DNA of 64,000 nt from Sandaracinaceae bacterium (GTDB lineage: Bacteria; Myxococcota_A; Polyangia; Polyangiales; Sandaracinaceae): positions 62,001-126,000 of the forward strand of contig JAVJQK010000014.1 in the NCBI GenBank assembly GCA_040218145.1, written 5' to 3'. The translations under genes and the position numbers were made by a program. The notes below the pieces were generated by a model. That model was given only the letters and a program-made list of their open reading frames with translations, did no database searches and was not told where the DNA came from. How positions within the stretch are numbered: position 1 is the first letter of the stretch; each line of letters opens with the position of its first letter. This document shows positions 1 to 7,249 of the stretch, one piece after another.

Positions 1-1
1 C

Positions 2-268
2 GAGCGCTCGGTGGTGGAGCACGCGCCGAGCGAGGACGACCTGCGGCGCGCGGAGGCGCTCTTCCCCGGCACGCTCTGCTGGAGCGAGTGCGAGACCGGC
101 GCGCGCCTCGACGACTTCGAGACGTGCGAGGACGGCCAGAGCGCGCGCTACGCGATCGTGAACCTCGGGGCGCCCAGCCGGGAGGCGCTCCAGGCCCGGC
201 TCGCCCAGGTGAAGGCCACCCTGGGCTTCCGCTTCGTCTCGCTCGACGCGACGCCGTCCGCGCCGTAG
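2..268 (+). CDS. C-terminal fragment of an unidentified protein
   Basis: The frame is already open at the left edge of the window, so this is most likely the 3' end of a gene that begins upstream; an internal GTG at 11 could also serve as a start. About 88 residues are visible, acidic and with two cysteines (CWSEC and ETCED), ending at a TAG. It lies 10 bases before the lipoprotein at 279 in the same direction and may share its operon. No family is recognised. The two Cys residues would suit an exported protein, but that is a guess because the N-terminus is missing. Confidence 0.5.
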   Translation, partial: ERSVVEHAPSEDDLRRAEALFPGTLCWSECETGARLDDFETCEDGQSARYAIVNLGAPSREALQARLAQVKATLGFRFVSLDATPSAP

Positions 269-278
269 CTTCGCGCGC

Positions 279-986
279 ATGCGTGCCCTCTGGCTCTCGC
301 TCCTCCTGGCCACGCCCGGCCTGACCGCGTGTGGAGGCGCCTCGAACGCGGCGCCCGAGGAGCCCCCTCCCCCGGAGCGCAGCCCCGCCGAGGAGGCGGC
401 CGACCTGCGCCAGAGCTTCGATCGGAGCCCGAGCGCGGGGGAGCGGCTCCTGCGCGCCGCCCGCTACCGAGACGCCGACGTGGAGTCCGCGCGGATCGGC
501 TGCCTCGCGGCGATCGACGCGGCGCGGGCCGAGGACGACGACGCCTACCGGGCGGCGCAGGAGACCTGCTTGAGCCGGGTGGACGCCGTGGCCGCGGCGC
601 ACGAGCTGGACCCGCTGACCCAGCCCGGGCGTCAGCCCCCCGAAGACTTCGCTCCGGTCGCCGACGTCTTCGAGCACGCGGGCGAGCTGGCCGCGGGAGA
701 CTCCGTGGTCGAGGACGACGGGTCCTTCTACGACGCGTACCCGGTCGATCTGCGCGCCGGCTGGACCCTGCGGGTCTCGATGGAGAGCGCGAGCTTCGAC
801 ACCTATCTCTGGCTGATCAGCCCGAGCGGGGAGTCGCTCGTGCAGGACGACGACGGCGGCGAGGGCACGAACTCGTTCGTCGAGTGGTTCGTCGAGGAGA
901 CCGGCCGCTACACCGTCCGCGCGAACAGCTACGCCGGCGACATGACCGGCCCCTACACGCTGCGCATCGAAGCCATCCGGCCCTAG
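279..986 (+). CDS. Lipoprotein with pre-peptidase C-terminal (PPC) domain
   Basis: 235 residues. The N-terminus is a lipoprotein signal with lipobox LTAC (Cys at about 18), followed by a Pro/Glu-rich linker. Residues about 35-110 are helical and charged. From about 130 to the end the sequence matches the beta-sandwich PPC domain: a GELAAGDS start, a YDAYPVDL strand, the LWLISPSGE strand, an acidic DDDGG turn and a closing GRYTVRANS strand. PPC domains usually sit at the C-terminus of secreted proteases or stand alone as adhesive modules. No protease domain is present here, so a free-standing periplasmic or outer-membrane binding role is inferred. The next gene starts 10 bases downstream. Confidence 0.8.
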   Translation: MRALWLSLLLATPGLTACGGASNAAPEEPPPPERSPAEEAADLRQSFDRSPSAGERLLRAARYRDADVESARIGCLAAIDAARAEDDDAYRAAQETCLSRVDAVAAAHELDPLTQPGRQPPEDFAPVADVFEHAGELAAGDSVVEDDGSFYDAYPVDLRAGWTLRVSMESASFDTYLWLISPSGESLVQDDDGGEGTNSFVEWFVEETGRYTVRANSYAGDMTGPYTLRIEAIRP

Positions 987-995
987 CTCTCCGTC

Positions 996-1778
996 ATGCC
1001 CGAGGGCGACACCATCTACCGGGCCGCGCGCACCTTGCGGAAGGCCATCGGAGGAAAGCCCGTGCGCGCGTTCCGGAGCGCGCTGCCCCAGCTCGCCGAC
1101 GCCGCGCTGGTGGGGACCACGGTCGAGGCGGTGGAGGCGCGCGGCAAGAACCTGCTGGTGCGCTTCGACGACGGCCACACCCTGCACACCCACATGATGA
1201 TGGTGGGCAGCTGGCACGTGTACCGGGTGGGCGAGCCGTGGCAGCGCGGCGCGGACCGCGCGTTCGCCGTCATCGAGACCGACGACTGGCTGGCGGTCTG
1301 CTTCGACGCGCCGATCTGCAAGCTGCTCCGGCCGGGCGAGCGGAGCCCGCAGCTGGACGCGCTCGGCCCCGATCTTCTCGACCCGGGCGCCGATCTGGAC
1401 GAGGCGCTGCGGCGACTCCGTCAGAACGACGAGCTCCCGCTGGGGGTGGCGATCATGCGGCAGCACGTCGTGGCCGGCGTCGGCAACGTCTACAAGTCCG
1501 AGGTGCTCTTCCTGCGGCGGCTCGACCCCTTCGCGCCGGTCTCGAGCGTCTCGGACGAGGCGCTGCGCGACGCGCTCCTGCTGGCGCGGAAGCTGATGAA
1601 GCAGAACGTCGGGCACGCGCGCATGCGCACCACGCGGCGGCGGTTCGGCTCGAGCCGGCTCTGGGTCTACGGGCGCAAGAACGAGCCCTGCTTCGAGTGC
1701 GGGACGCCTCTCGACATGCGCCGCCAGGGCGAGCAGGGGCGCTCGACCTATTTCTGCCCGCGATGCCAGGCCGGATGA
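996..1778 (+). CDS. nei: Endonuclease VIII-like DNA glycosylase (Fpg/Nei family)
   Basis: 260 residues, the usual length for the family. The protein begins MPEGDTI, where Pro2 is the Schiff-base nucleophile and Glu3 the catalytic acid of Fpg/Nei bifunctional glycosylase/AP lyases. A helix-two-turn-helix segment is visible around residues 150-170 (HVVAGVGNVYKSE). The C-terminus carries a four-Cys zinc finger (CFEC, then CPRC). The DTIYRAARTL start is more like the actinobacterial and plant Nei-type enzymes than Fpg. It would excise oxidised pyrimidines in base-excision repair in the cytoplasm. It follows the lipoprotein by 9 bases, but the functions look unrelated. Confidence 0.9.
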   Translation: MPEGDTIYRAARTLRKAIGGKPVRAFRSALPQLADAALVGTTVEAVEARGKNLLVRFDDGHTLHTHMMMVGSWHVYRVGEPWQRGADRAFAVIETDDWLAVCFDAPICKLLRPGERSPQLDALGPDLLDPGADLDEALRRLRQNDELPLGVAIMRQHVVAGVGNVYKSEVLFLRRLDPFAPVSSVSDEALRDALLLARKLMKQNVGHARMRTTRRRFGSSRLWVYGRKNEPCFECGTPLDMRRQGEQGRSTYFCPRCQAG

Positions 1779-1881
1779 GGCAGAACGCGACCCACCAGAT
1801 CGCGACCAAGGGGTCACGCCACGGCGTGGATGAATGCTTTCGCCGGACACAGACAATGACGTAGGCTGATCGCGCTCCCTG

Positions 1882-3165
1882 ATGGCTGATGTACCCGACG
1901 CGGGAGGCTTCGACCTCTACGACGACGAAGAGGATTTCCGCACCGTCGTCGACACGAGCTTCTGGAATCAACCGAAGATTCCCGACTACACCCCTCTTGC
2001 GCACTTCGGCCGCTTCGAGATCCTCGGCCGGATCGCGCGCGGAGGCATGGCGGAGGTCTACCTCGCGCGGGAGTGGGACGAGGCGGGCAAGGCGCGCCAC
2101 CTGGTGGTGAAGCGGGTCCTCCCGGAGATGGAGGACAACCCCGATCTGCTGCGCATGTTCCTCGACGAGGGCCGCGTCGCGACGCGCCTCTATCACCAGA
2201 ACGTCTGCCACGTCTACGAGAGCGGCGAGATCGACGGCGTCGCCTTCATGGCCCTCGAGTGGGTCTGGGGCCCGGCGCTCGAGCACGTCGTGGAGCGCGC
2301 GGGGGCGCGCGGCGGGTGCATTCCGTGGCCGGTCGCGGTGGAGATCGTCGCGCAGATGGCCGCCGCCCTGCACTACGTGCATCACGCGAAGGGCGTCAAC
2401 GGCAAGCCGCTCAACATCGTGCACCGCGACGTGAGCCCGCAGAACATCATGCTGCAGTGGAACGGCACCGTGAAGCTGCTCGACTTCGGCATCGCGAAGA
2501 CGTCGAGCGACATCACCACGGGCGGCGCCGCGGTCGGGAAGTACGGCTACATGTCGCCCGAGCAGGCGCAGTCGCAGCGCGTCGATCCGCGCTCGGACAT
2601 CTTCGCGCTCGGCATCGTGCTCTACGAGGCGCTCACCGGGAAGGCGCTCTACGACCGCCCCACCCTGCTCGACACACTGAGCGCGATCGTGCGCGAGCCG
2701 GTCCCGTCCCTCAGGGCCGAGCGGCCGGAGCTCCCCGACCAGCTCGAGTCGATCGTCAAGCGCGCGCTCGCGAAGGACCCGGCGCACCGCTTCCAGTCGG
2801 CGGGCGAGATGAAGGCGGCTCTCAAGCAGGTGCTGCGCGCGAACGGGCAGGTCGTCACGGACCAGCGCGTCGCGCTCTTCCTCGAGGGGCTCTTCACCGA
2901 TGAAGACCGTCAGCCCCTTCGCGAGAGCAACCGGGTGCTCACCGGTCAGTTCACGCCGCTGAGCCCGGAGCAGGCGAGCGCGGCCCTCTCCCAGAACGTC
3001 ACCTACCAGACGTTCGACCACTCCGGCGGCTCGATCGCGCCGAGCGGTCGTCCGTCGGCGGCGCCGAAACAGATCCCGACGCCCGTCCTGGTGCTCGGGC
3101 TGATCTTGATCGCCCTGGTGATGGGCGGGCTCGGCATCGGGCTCGCCCTGCTGCTGATGTCGTAG
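1882..3165 (+). CDS. Ser/Thr protein kinase with C-terminal membrane anchor
   Basis: 427 residues. The kinase domain spans about 35-310: glycine loop GRIARGGMAEV, catalytic Lys in LVVKRV, catalytic loop HRDVSPQN (Ser where most kinases have Lys, a common variant in myxobacterial kinases), DFG in LLDFGIAK, and SPEQ instead of APE. A linker follows, then one transmembrane helix at about 400-425 rich in Leu, Ile and Gly. Only about one residue lies beyond the helix, so there is no extracytoplasmic sensor. The acidic N-terminal 30 residues are unassigned. It is expected to phosphorylate Ser/Thr on cytoplasmic partners; no FHA gene is adjacent. Confidence 0.92.
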   Translation: MADVPDAGGFDLYDDEEDFRTVVDTSFWNQPKIPDYTPLAHFGRFEILGRIARGGMAEVYLAREWDEAGKARHLVVKRVLPEMEDNPDLLRMFLDEGRVATRLYHQNVCHVYESGEIDGVAFMALEWVWGPALEHVVERAGARGGCIPWPVAVEIVAQMAAALHYVHHAKGVNGKPLNIVHRDVSPQNIMLQWNGTVKLLDFGIAKTSSDITTGGAAVGKYGYMSPEQAQSQRVDPRSDIFALGIVLYEALTGKALYDRPTLLDTLSAIVREPVPSLRAERPELPDQLESIVKRALAKDPAHRFQSAGEMKAALKQVLRANGQVVTDQRVALFLEGLFTDEDRQPLRESNRVLTGQFTPLSPEQASAALSQNVTYQTFDHSGGSIAPSGRPSAAPKQIPTPVLVLGLILIALVMGGLGIGLALLLMS

Positions 3166-3204
3166 CAGGCAGCGGAAGAGCGCGAGCGTTCTTCAGCTGC
3201 CTGC
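3165..3204 (+). terminator. Hairpin after the kinase gene
   Basis: Bases 3165-3178 and 3191-3204 form an inverted repeat of 14 pairs with one mismatch around a 12-base loop, starting at the last base of the kinase stop codon. There is no T-run after it, so it is a terminator-like hairpin rather than a classical intrinsic terminator. It lies between convergent genes, where it could act for the kinase transcript. Confidence 0.55.
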
Positions 3205-3231
3205 CCCTGCCCTTGCCCTTGCCCCTGCCCG
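3198..3231. repeat. Degenerate CTGCCC hexamer tract
   Basis: A run of five to six copies of a CTGCCC/TTGCCC unit lies between the convergent kinase and ATPase genes. It is non-coding and overlaps the right arm of the hairpin. No function can be assigned. Confidence 0.5.
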
Positions 3232-3256
3232 CGAACCGGCGGTCAAGAGCGCCGCC

Positions 3257-5071
3257 TCAGAGGGCGGTGCGCAGGAGCAGCTCGTCGTTGCTCGCCGCGC
3301 CGAGCTTGATCGCGCGGAAGGCGACGCTGCTCGGCGGACGGGTCGTGGTCGTCACCAGGTACTGGAAGCCGGGCGTCTGGGTGCTGTCCTCGAGCCAGCT
3401 CACCAGGCGGTAGAGCGCGTCGTAGTGGGAGCGCGCCAGGTCCGCCTCGCGGGGGCTGTCGTGGATCCAGAAGCCGGGGAGCGCGGCGTTGCCTTCGCTC
3501 GCCAGGATCAGCGCGGTCAGATCCAGGGCCAGGGTCTCCATCACGCGCATCGCGGGGCTCGTGCCGCGGCGACCATCGGCGTGGCGGATACCGGCCTCGA
3601 AGCCGGTCGCGCCCACCGCGAAGCGGCCGCGGCTGTCCTGGCCCGCGAGGCGGCGCACCACGAAGTCGTAGGTGTCGCGCACACGGCCGATGGCCTTGGC
3701 GTGCGTCTTCAGCGCGCGCTCGCGATCGGCCCGCGCCGCGGCCAGCTCCTTCTGCACGACGGCCAGCTCCTCGCCCAGCTCGCGGCGCCGGTCGAGCTGC
3801 CGAGCGAGGTCCTTCGCGCGGCCGAGGCGCTCGCGCGCGTCCGCCCACGCGAGCCGCGCCTTGCGGGCTCCGTCGCGCTGCTTCTCCTGGGCCTTCTCGA
3901 ACCGCCGCTGCGCCGTCTCCGCCCGCTTCTGGGCTCTGGCGTGGGCCTTCTCCTGCTTGGCGATCGCCCGCTGCGCGGTCTTGACCGGATCCCGGCGCCG
4001 ACCGCTCGGGGTGTGCGCGAAGGCCTGCTCCGCCGAGCTGTGGCAGAGCCCGCAGTCCGCGTCGTCTCCGGCGAAGGACTGGAGCGCCTCGAGCCGCGTG
4101 CGCTCGACCGCTTCGGCGACGCGCGCCTCCACCAGGGCGCCGCGCGCCTTCGCGATGCTCTCCGGCTCGGCCGCCGCGGCCTCGAGCGCGTCGACCTCCG
4201 CCTCGAGCTCCCGCACGACGGCCGCGACCATCAGCGGCTGCCCGACGAGCTCGGACGCCTCGCCGTGTCCCTCGCGCTCGAGACGGCACGAGAGCCACGC
4301 GACCTCGCGCTCGCAGTCGGCGAGCTTGCGAATGGTCTGCTTCTCGCGGTGCTCGAGCCCCGCCACCACGTCTTCGGTCGCGAGGTCCTCGTCGGCGCGG
4401 ACATGGAGGAGCGACCGGATCGCGCGCACCCGCTGGATCTGGGCCACCCGGGCCATCTTGCTGCTGGGGGTGGCGTTGCGGTCACGCCAGCGGAGCGGCC
4501 CGCCGAAGCGCCGCTCCTGATCGCGGCTCATCCAGGCGAGGGCGGCGAGCCACGGATCGCCGAGCGGACGCAGGGTCTCGAGCGCGTCGCCGAGCGTGCC
4601 GCGCAGCGCGTCGAGGAAGTCGTCGTAGCCGCCGTCCTCGCTCGGCTCGAGCACCTCCTCGAGGAACGAGGCGCGCAGCGCGGACGAGCCGCGGGACACA
4701 TCGAAGGGTCGCCGCACGGCCCACGGCTCGCCGTCGACGAAGACCTCGGCCGCGACGTAGCCATCGGGGAACTTCGCGACGAGCGCCTGGGCGTCGTCGG
4801 GCGAGGTCACGTCCGGCTCGCCGAGCACGTGGCGCAGCATGCGGACCAGCAGCGTCTTGCCGGCCCCGTGGCCGATCTTGCTGCCCACCCGCTCGTCGGG
4901 CTCCGCGTCGGGCGCCCACACCACGTTGAGCCCGGGCTGGAGCGTCAGCCGACGCAGCTCGCGGCCGGGCGCGGCGAAGATCGCCACGTGACGCAGCCAC
5001 ACGCGCGGCTCCGTGCGGGCGGGATGAGGGACGAAAGGCTCGTCGAGCGAAAGGAAGGTCTGCGTACCCAC
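3257..5071 (-). CDS. Rad50/SMC-like ATPase with zinc-hook-type CxxC
   Basis: About 605 residues from the GTG at 5071; the frame stays open to an ATG at 5161, but that extra stretch looks non-coding. Walker A is GHGAGKT (about 67-73). The middle (about 230-480) is charged and coiled-coil-like and is interrupted near its centre by CGLC (about 340-343), the place and form of a Rad50 zinc hook. A Walker B-like segment WIHDSP near residue 534 has Ser after the Asp. The total length is well below true Rad50. This layout resembles the free-standing ABC/Rad50-like ATPases (DUF2326-type) used in some defence systems. No nuclease or third component lies next to it; the SDR upstream is divergent. Function is therefore unproven. 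Confidence 0.7.
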   Translation of the reverse strand: MGTQTFLSLDEPFVPHPARTEPRVWLRHVAIFAAPGRELRRLTLQPGLNVVWAPDAEPDERVGSKIGHGAGKTLLVRMLRHVLGEPDVTSPDDAQALVAKFPDGYVAAEVFVDGEPWAVRRPFDVSRGSSALRASFLEEVLEPSEDGGYDDFLDALRGTLGDALETLRPLGDPWLAALAWMSRDQERRFGGPLRWRDRNATPSSKMARVAQIQRVRAIRSLLHVRADEDLATEDVVAGLEHREKQTIRKLADCEREVAWLSCRLEREGHGEASELVGQPLMVAAVVRELEAEVDALEAAAAEPESIAKARGALVEARVAEAVERTRLEALQSFAGDDADCGLCHSSAEQAFAHTPSGRRRDPVKTAQRAIAKQEKAHARAQKRAETAQRRFEKAQEKQRDGARKARLAWADARERLGRAKDLARQLDRRRELGEELAVVQKELAAARADRERALKTHAKAIGRVRDTYDFVVRRLAGQDSRGRFAVGATGFEAGIRHADGRRGTSPAMRVMETLALDLTALILASEGNAALPGFWIHDSPREADLARSHYDALYRLVSWLEDSTQTPGFQYLVTTTTRPPSSVAFRAIKLGAASNDELLLRTAL

Positions 5072-5306
5072 GATGGCCGGGCACGTTACTCGCCGCCCCG
5101 GCCTCGGGCCACGGCTTTCCGGCGTGCGCGCGCGATCGATTTTCTCCCCGTTTCGGGGCACTCACCCACAAGCCCACGGAATCACGCGTCTTCCCTCCGA
5201 GGTAGCCTCCACGACCCATCCAGCCTGTGGGCGATCGCCAGTGGCCGATGGCGATCGCCTCGGCGGCACGGGTTGCGCGGGGCTCGGAGGGCCCCACATC
5301 GTGACC

Positions 5307-6077
5307 ATGGCGGGGGACACACGAGTGGCCGTGGTGAGCGGCGGCAACCGGGGCATCGGCCGCGAGATCGCGCGCGGGCTGGTCGAGCGCGGCTTCGACG
5401 TCGTGGCGACGAGCCGGACCGAGGCCGGCCGGGCGGACGTCGAGGCGGTCGGCGCGCGCTGGCTCCCGCTGGACGTCTCGCGAAGAGACAGCGTCGGCGC
5501 GTTCGGCGAGGCCGTCCGTGGCGTCGACGTGCTCGTGAACAACGCGGGCGTGGCGCTCGACGGCTTCGACGCGGAGGTCGTTCTCCAGACGATGGCCGTG
5601 AACTTCCTCGGCGCGATGCACCTCACCGACACGCTCCTGCCCAAGCTCCGTTCGGGCGGCCGGGTGGTGAACGTCTCGAGCGGCATGGGTGAGCTGTCGT
5701 GCCTCGGTCCGCGGCTGCGCGCGCGCTTCGCGGACCCCGACCTGACCCGCGAGGATCTGGTCACCCTGGTCGAGTCGTTCGAGCGAGACGTGGAGAGCGG
5801 CGCGCACACCGAGCACGGCTGGCCCTCCTCGGCGTACCGCGTCTCGAAGGCGGCGCTCAACGCGCTCACGCGAATCTACGCACGAGAGCTCGCGGAAGAC
5901 GCCCGGCGAATCCGCGTCAACGCCGCCTGCCCGGGATGGGTCGCCACCGACATGGGCGGGCCCGGCGCGCCGCGCAGCCCGGCGGAGGGCGCCGTCACGC
6001 CGCTCTGGCTCGCGAGCGAGGCGCCGGGCGAGCTGACCGGGAAATTCTTCCGGGATCGCGCAGAAATCTCATTCTGA
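5307..6077 (+). CDS. Short-chain dehydrogenase/reductase (carbonyl reductase-like)
   Basis: 256 residues, classical SDR length. The nucleotide-binding loop is SGGNRGIG (a variant of TGxxxGIG), NNAG appears in the central strand, the catalytic Ser is in VSSGMG, and the YxxxK pair is in AYRVSKAA. The insert before the catalytic Tyr (about residues 135-165) and the overall pattern resemble monomeric carbonyl reductases of the CBR1 type, which use NADPH; substrate cannot be told. The ATG at 5307 was chosen because it places the Rossmann strand close to the start; the frame is open further upstream. It is divergent from the zinc-hook ATPase, with 235 bases between. Confidence 0.88.
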   Translation: MAGDTRVAVVSGGNRGIGREIARGLVERGFDVVATSRTEAGRADVEAVGARWLPLDVSRRDSVGAFGEAVRGVDVLVNNAGVALDGFDAEVVLQTMAVNFLGAMHLTDTLLPKLRSGGRVVNVSSGMGELSCLGPRLRARFADPDLTREDLVTLVESFERDVESGAHTEHGWPSSAYRVSKAALNALTRIYARELAEDARRIRVNAACPGWVATDMGGPGAPRSPAEGAVTPLWLASEAPGELTGKFFRDRAEISF

Positions 6078-6120
6078 GACCCTCAAGACGGCGCGCGATC
6101 AGCCGATTTCCGTCCTCGAG

Positions 6121-6585
6121 ATGAAAGGTGAGCCGGTCCAACTCGAGCTCGAAGCGGGGTCCGTCCGACCGCCGCTCCCCCGCTCCTTCCCGCCCGAGCG
6201 GCGGCGCCCGCCCACGCGGACGAGCCGCCCCGCGCCCGAGCGACGTCGGCGCGGCGACTTCTGGAGCCGGCTCGTCCCGAAGGTGGCCGCCTGCGCGTGG
6301 GCGTTGCTCGCGATCGCCGCGGGGTTCTTCGCGTCGGCCCAGCCGCCCACCCAGCTCGGCTTCTTCGCGCGGCTGTCCACGCGCGTGGTGCGATCCTACT
6401 GGGATCGCGGTGACCTCGGGGTCGCCCTCGCTTGCTGCGGCGGCGCGTGGGCCCTGTCGCTCTTCGCGATGATCGTGCACTCGCGCCGCGTGGGGCGCAG
6501 CGACGACCGCGTGCACGTGCCGACCCTGCTCGCGGGCGTCGTCGCCTCGCTCGGCATCGTCGCGGTCGTCGCCATCCTGGTGTGA
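6121..6585 (+). CDS. Small membrane protein of unknown function
   Basis: 154 residues. The first 50 residues are Arg/Pro-rich and probably cytoplasmic. Three hydrophobic segments follow at about 58-78, 100-120 and 133-153, the last ending at the C-terminus. No family is recognised. It lies 43 bases after the SDR gene in the same direction, so co-transcription is possible. Confidence 0.6.
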   Translation: MKGEPVQLELEAGSVRPPLPRSFPPERRRPPTRTSRPAPERRRRGDFWSRLVPKVAACAWALLAIAAGFFASAQPPTQLGFFARLSTRVVRSYWDRGDLGVALACCGGAWALSLFAMIVHSRRVGRSDDRVHVPTLLAGVVASLGIVAVVAILV

Positions 6586-6718
6586 GCTCTCAGGCGCTCG
6601 CGCCGCGCCTGCAGCTGCTGGGTGGGCGAGGTGACGCGGAGTGAGCGTGGCGGTCGGGATCCCGCATGGAGATCCTGGCCGTTCCTCATGTGACCTCGCG
6701 GCGGTACCCTCGGCCCCC

Positions 6719-7192
6719 GTGAAGGTCCCGCTCGACGATCCCTTGCGCGTACTGCCGCTGGACGGCGTGTGCGTGGTGATGCCCAGCGAGACCCCGCGGG
6801 TCGAGGGGATACGCCGGCTCCGCCGCACGCTCCTTCGTCACTACGGGGACGGGGCGCTGAGCCTCCTGTTCGTGGTGCCGAGCAAGGTCGGCATCCCGAG
6901 CGACGAGACCCGCGGCGAGGTTCGCGCCCTCCTGTCCGAGCTGGGCCCTCGCCTCACCGCCGTCGCGGCGGTCATCGAGGGCACCGGCTTCGGCGCCTCC
7001 GCCAAGCGGAGCGTGCTGACCTTCGTCACGAGCGTGCTCGCGAGAGGCGCCACCGTCGTCCGGGTCTTCGCGAACGTGGACCCAGCCGCGGAGTGGATCG
7101 CCGAGAGCGCCGCGTCCGACGCCTGGAGCCCGGATCTGGAGGTGCTGCACGCGGAGATCGCGCGCGCCCGGATTCAGGCCACCGGAGAGTGA
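6719..7192 (+). CDS. STAS-like small cytoplasmic protein, paralogue of the gene at 15625-16128
   Basis: 157 residues from the GTG at 6719; an earlier GTG at 6641 is possible. The start was chosen by alignment with the minus-strand gene at 15625-16128. Both have the same order: a short strand pair, VCVVMPSETP-type strand, a helix with RRLRR, a strand of the form LLFVV, a helix, then a VFANVDPAAEWIAE segment (VFADVESAAPWLAG in the paralogue). The alternating strand-helix pattern and size suggest a STAS or SpoIIAA-type fold, which is inference. It sits just upstream of vgrG, 57 bases away and in the same direction, so a regulatory or loading role in that module is conceivable but not shown. Confidence 0.6.
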   Translation: MKVPLDDPLRVLPLDGVCVVMPSETPRVEGIRRLRRTLLRHYGDGALSLLFVVPSKVGIPSDETRGEVRALLSELGPRLTAVAAVIEGTGFGASAKRSVLTFVTSVLARGATVVRVFANVDPAAEWIAESAASDAWSPDLEVLHAEIARARIQATGE

Positions 7193-7249
7193 GACGACGA
7201 CCGATCCGGCAGCACGGGTGGTCCGTATGACCGGGACGGGGAGGGACGA

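Noticed and set aside
5072-5306. N-terminal extensions of both the zinc-hook ATPase and the SDR into their shared gap
   Set aside because: Both extensions are Arg/Pro/Gly-rich without motifs, and the conserved domains begin close to the chosen starts at 5071 and 5307.
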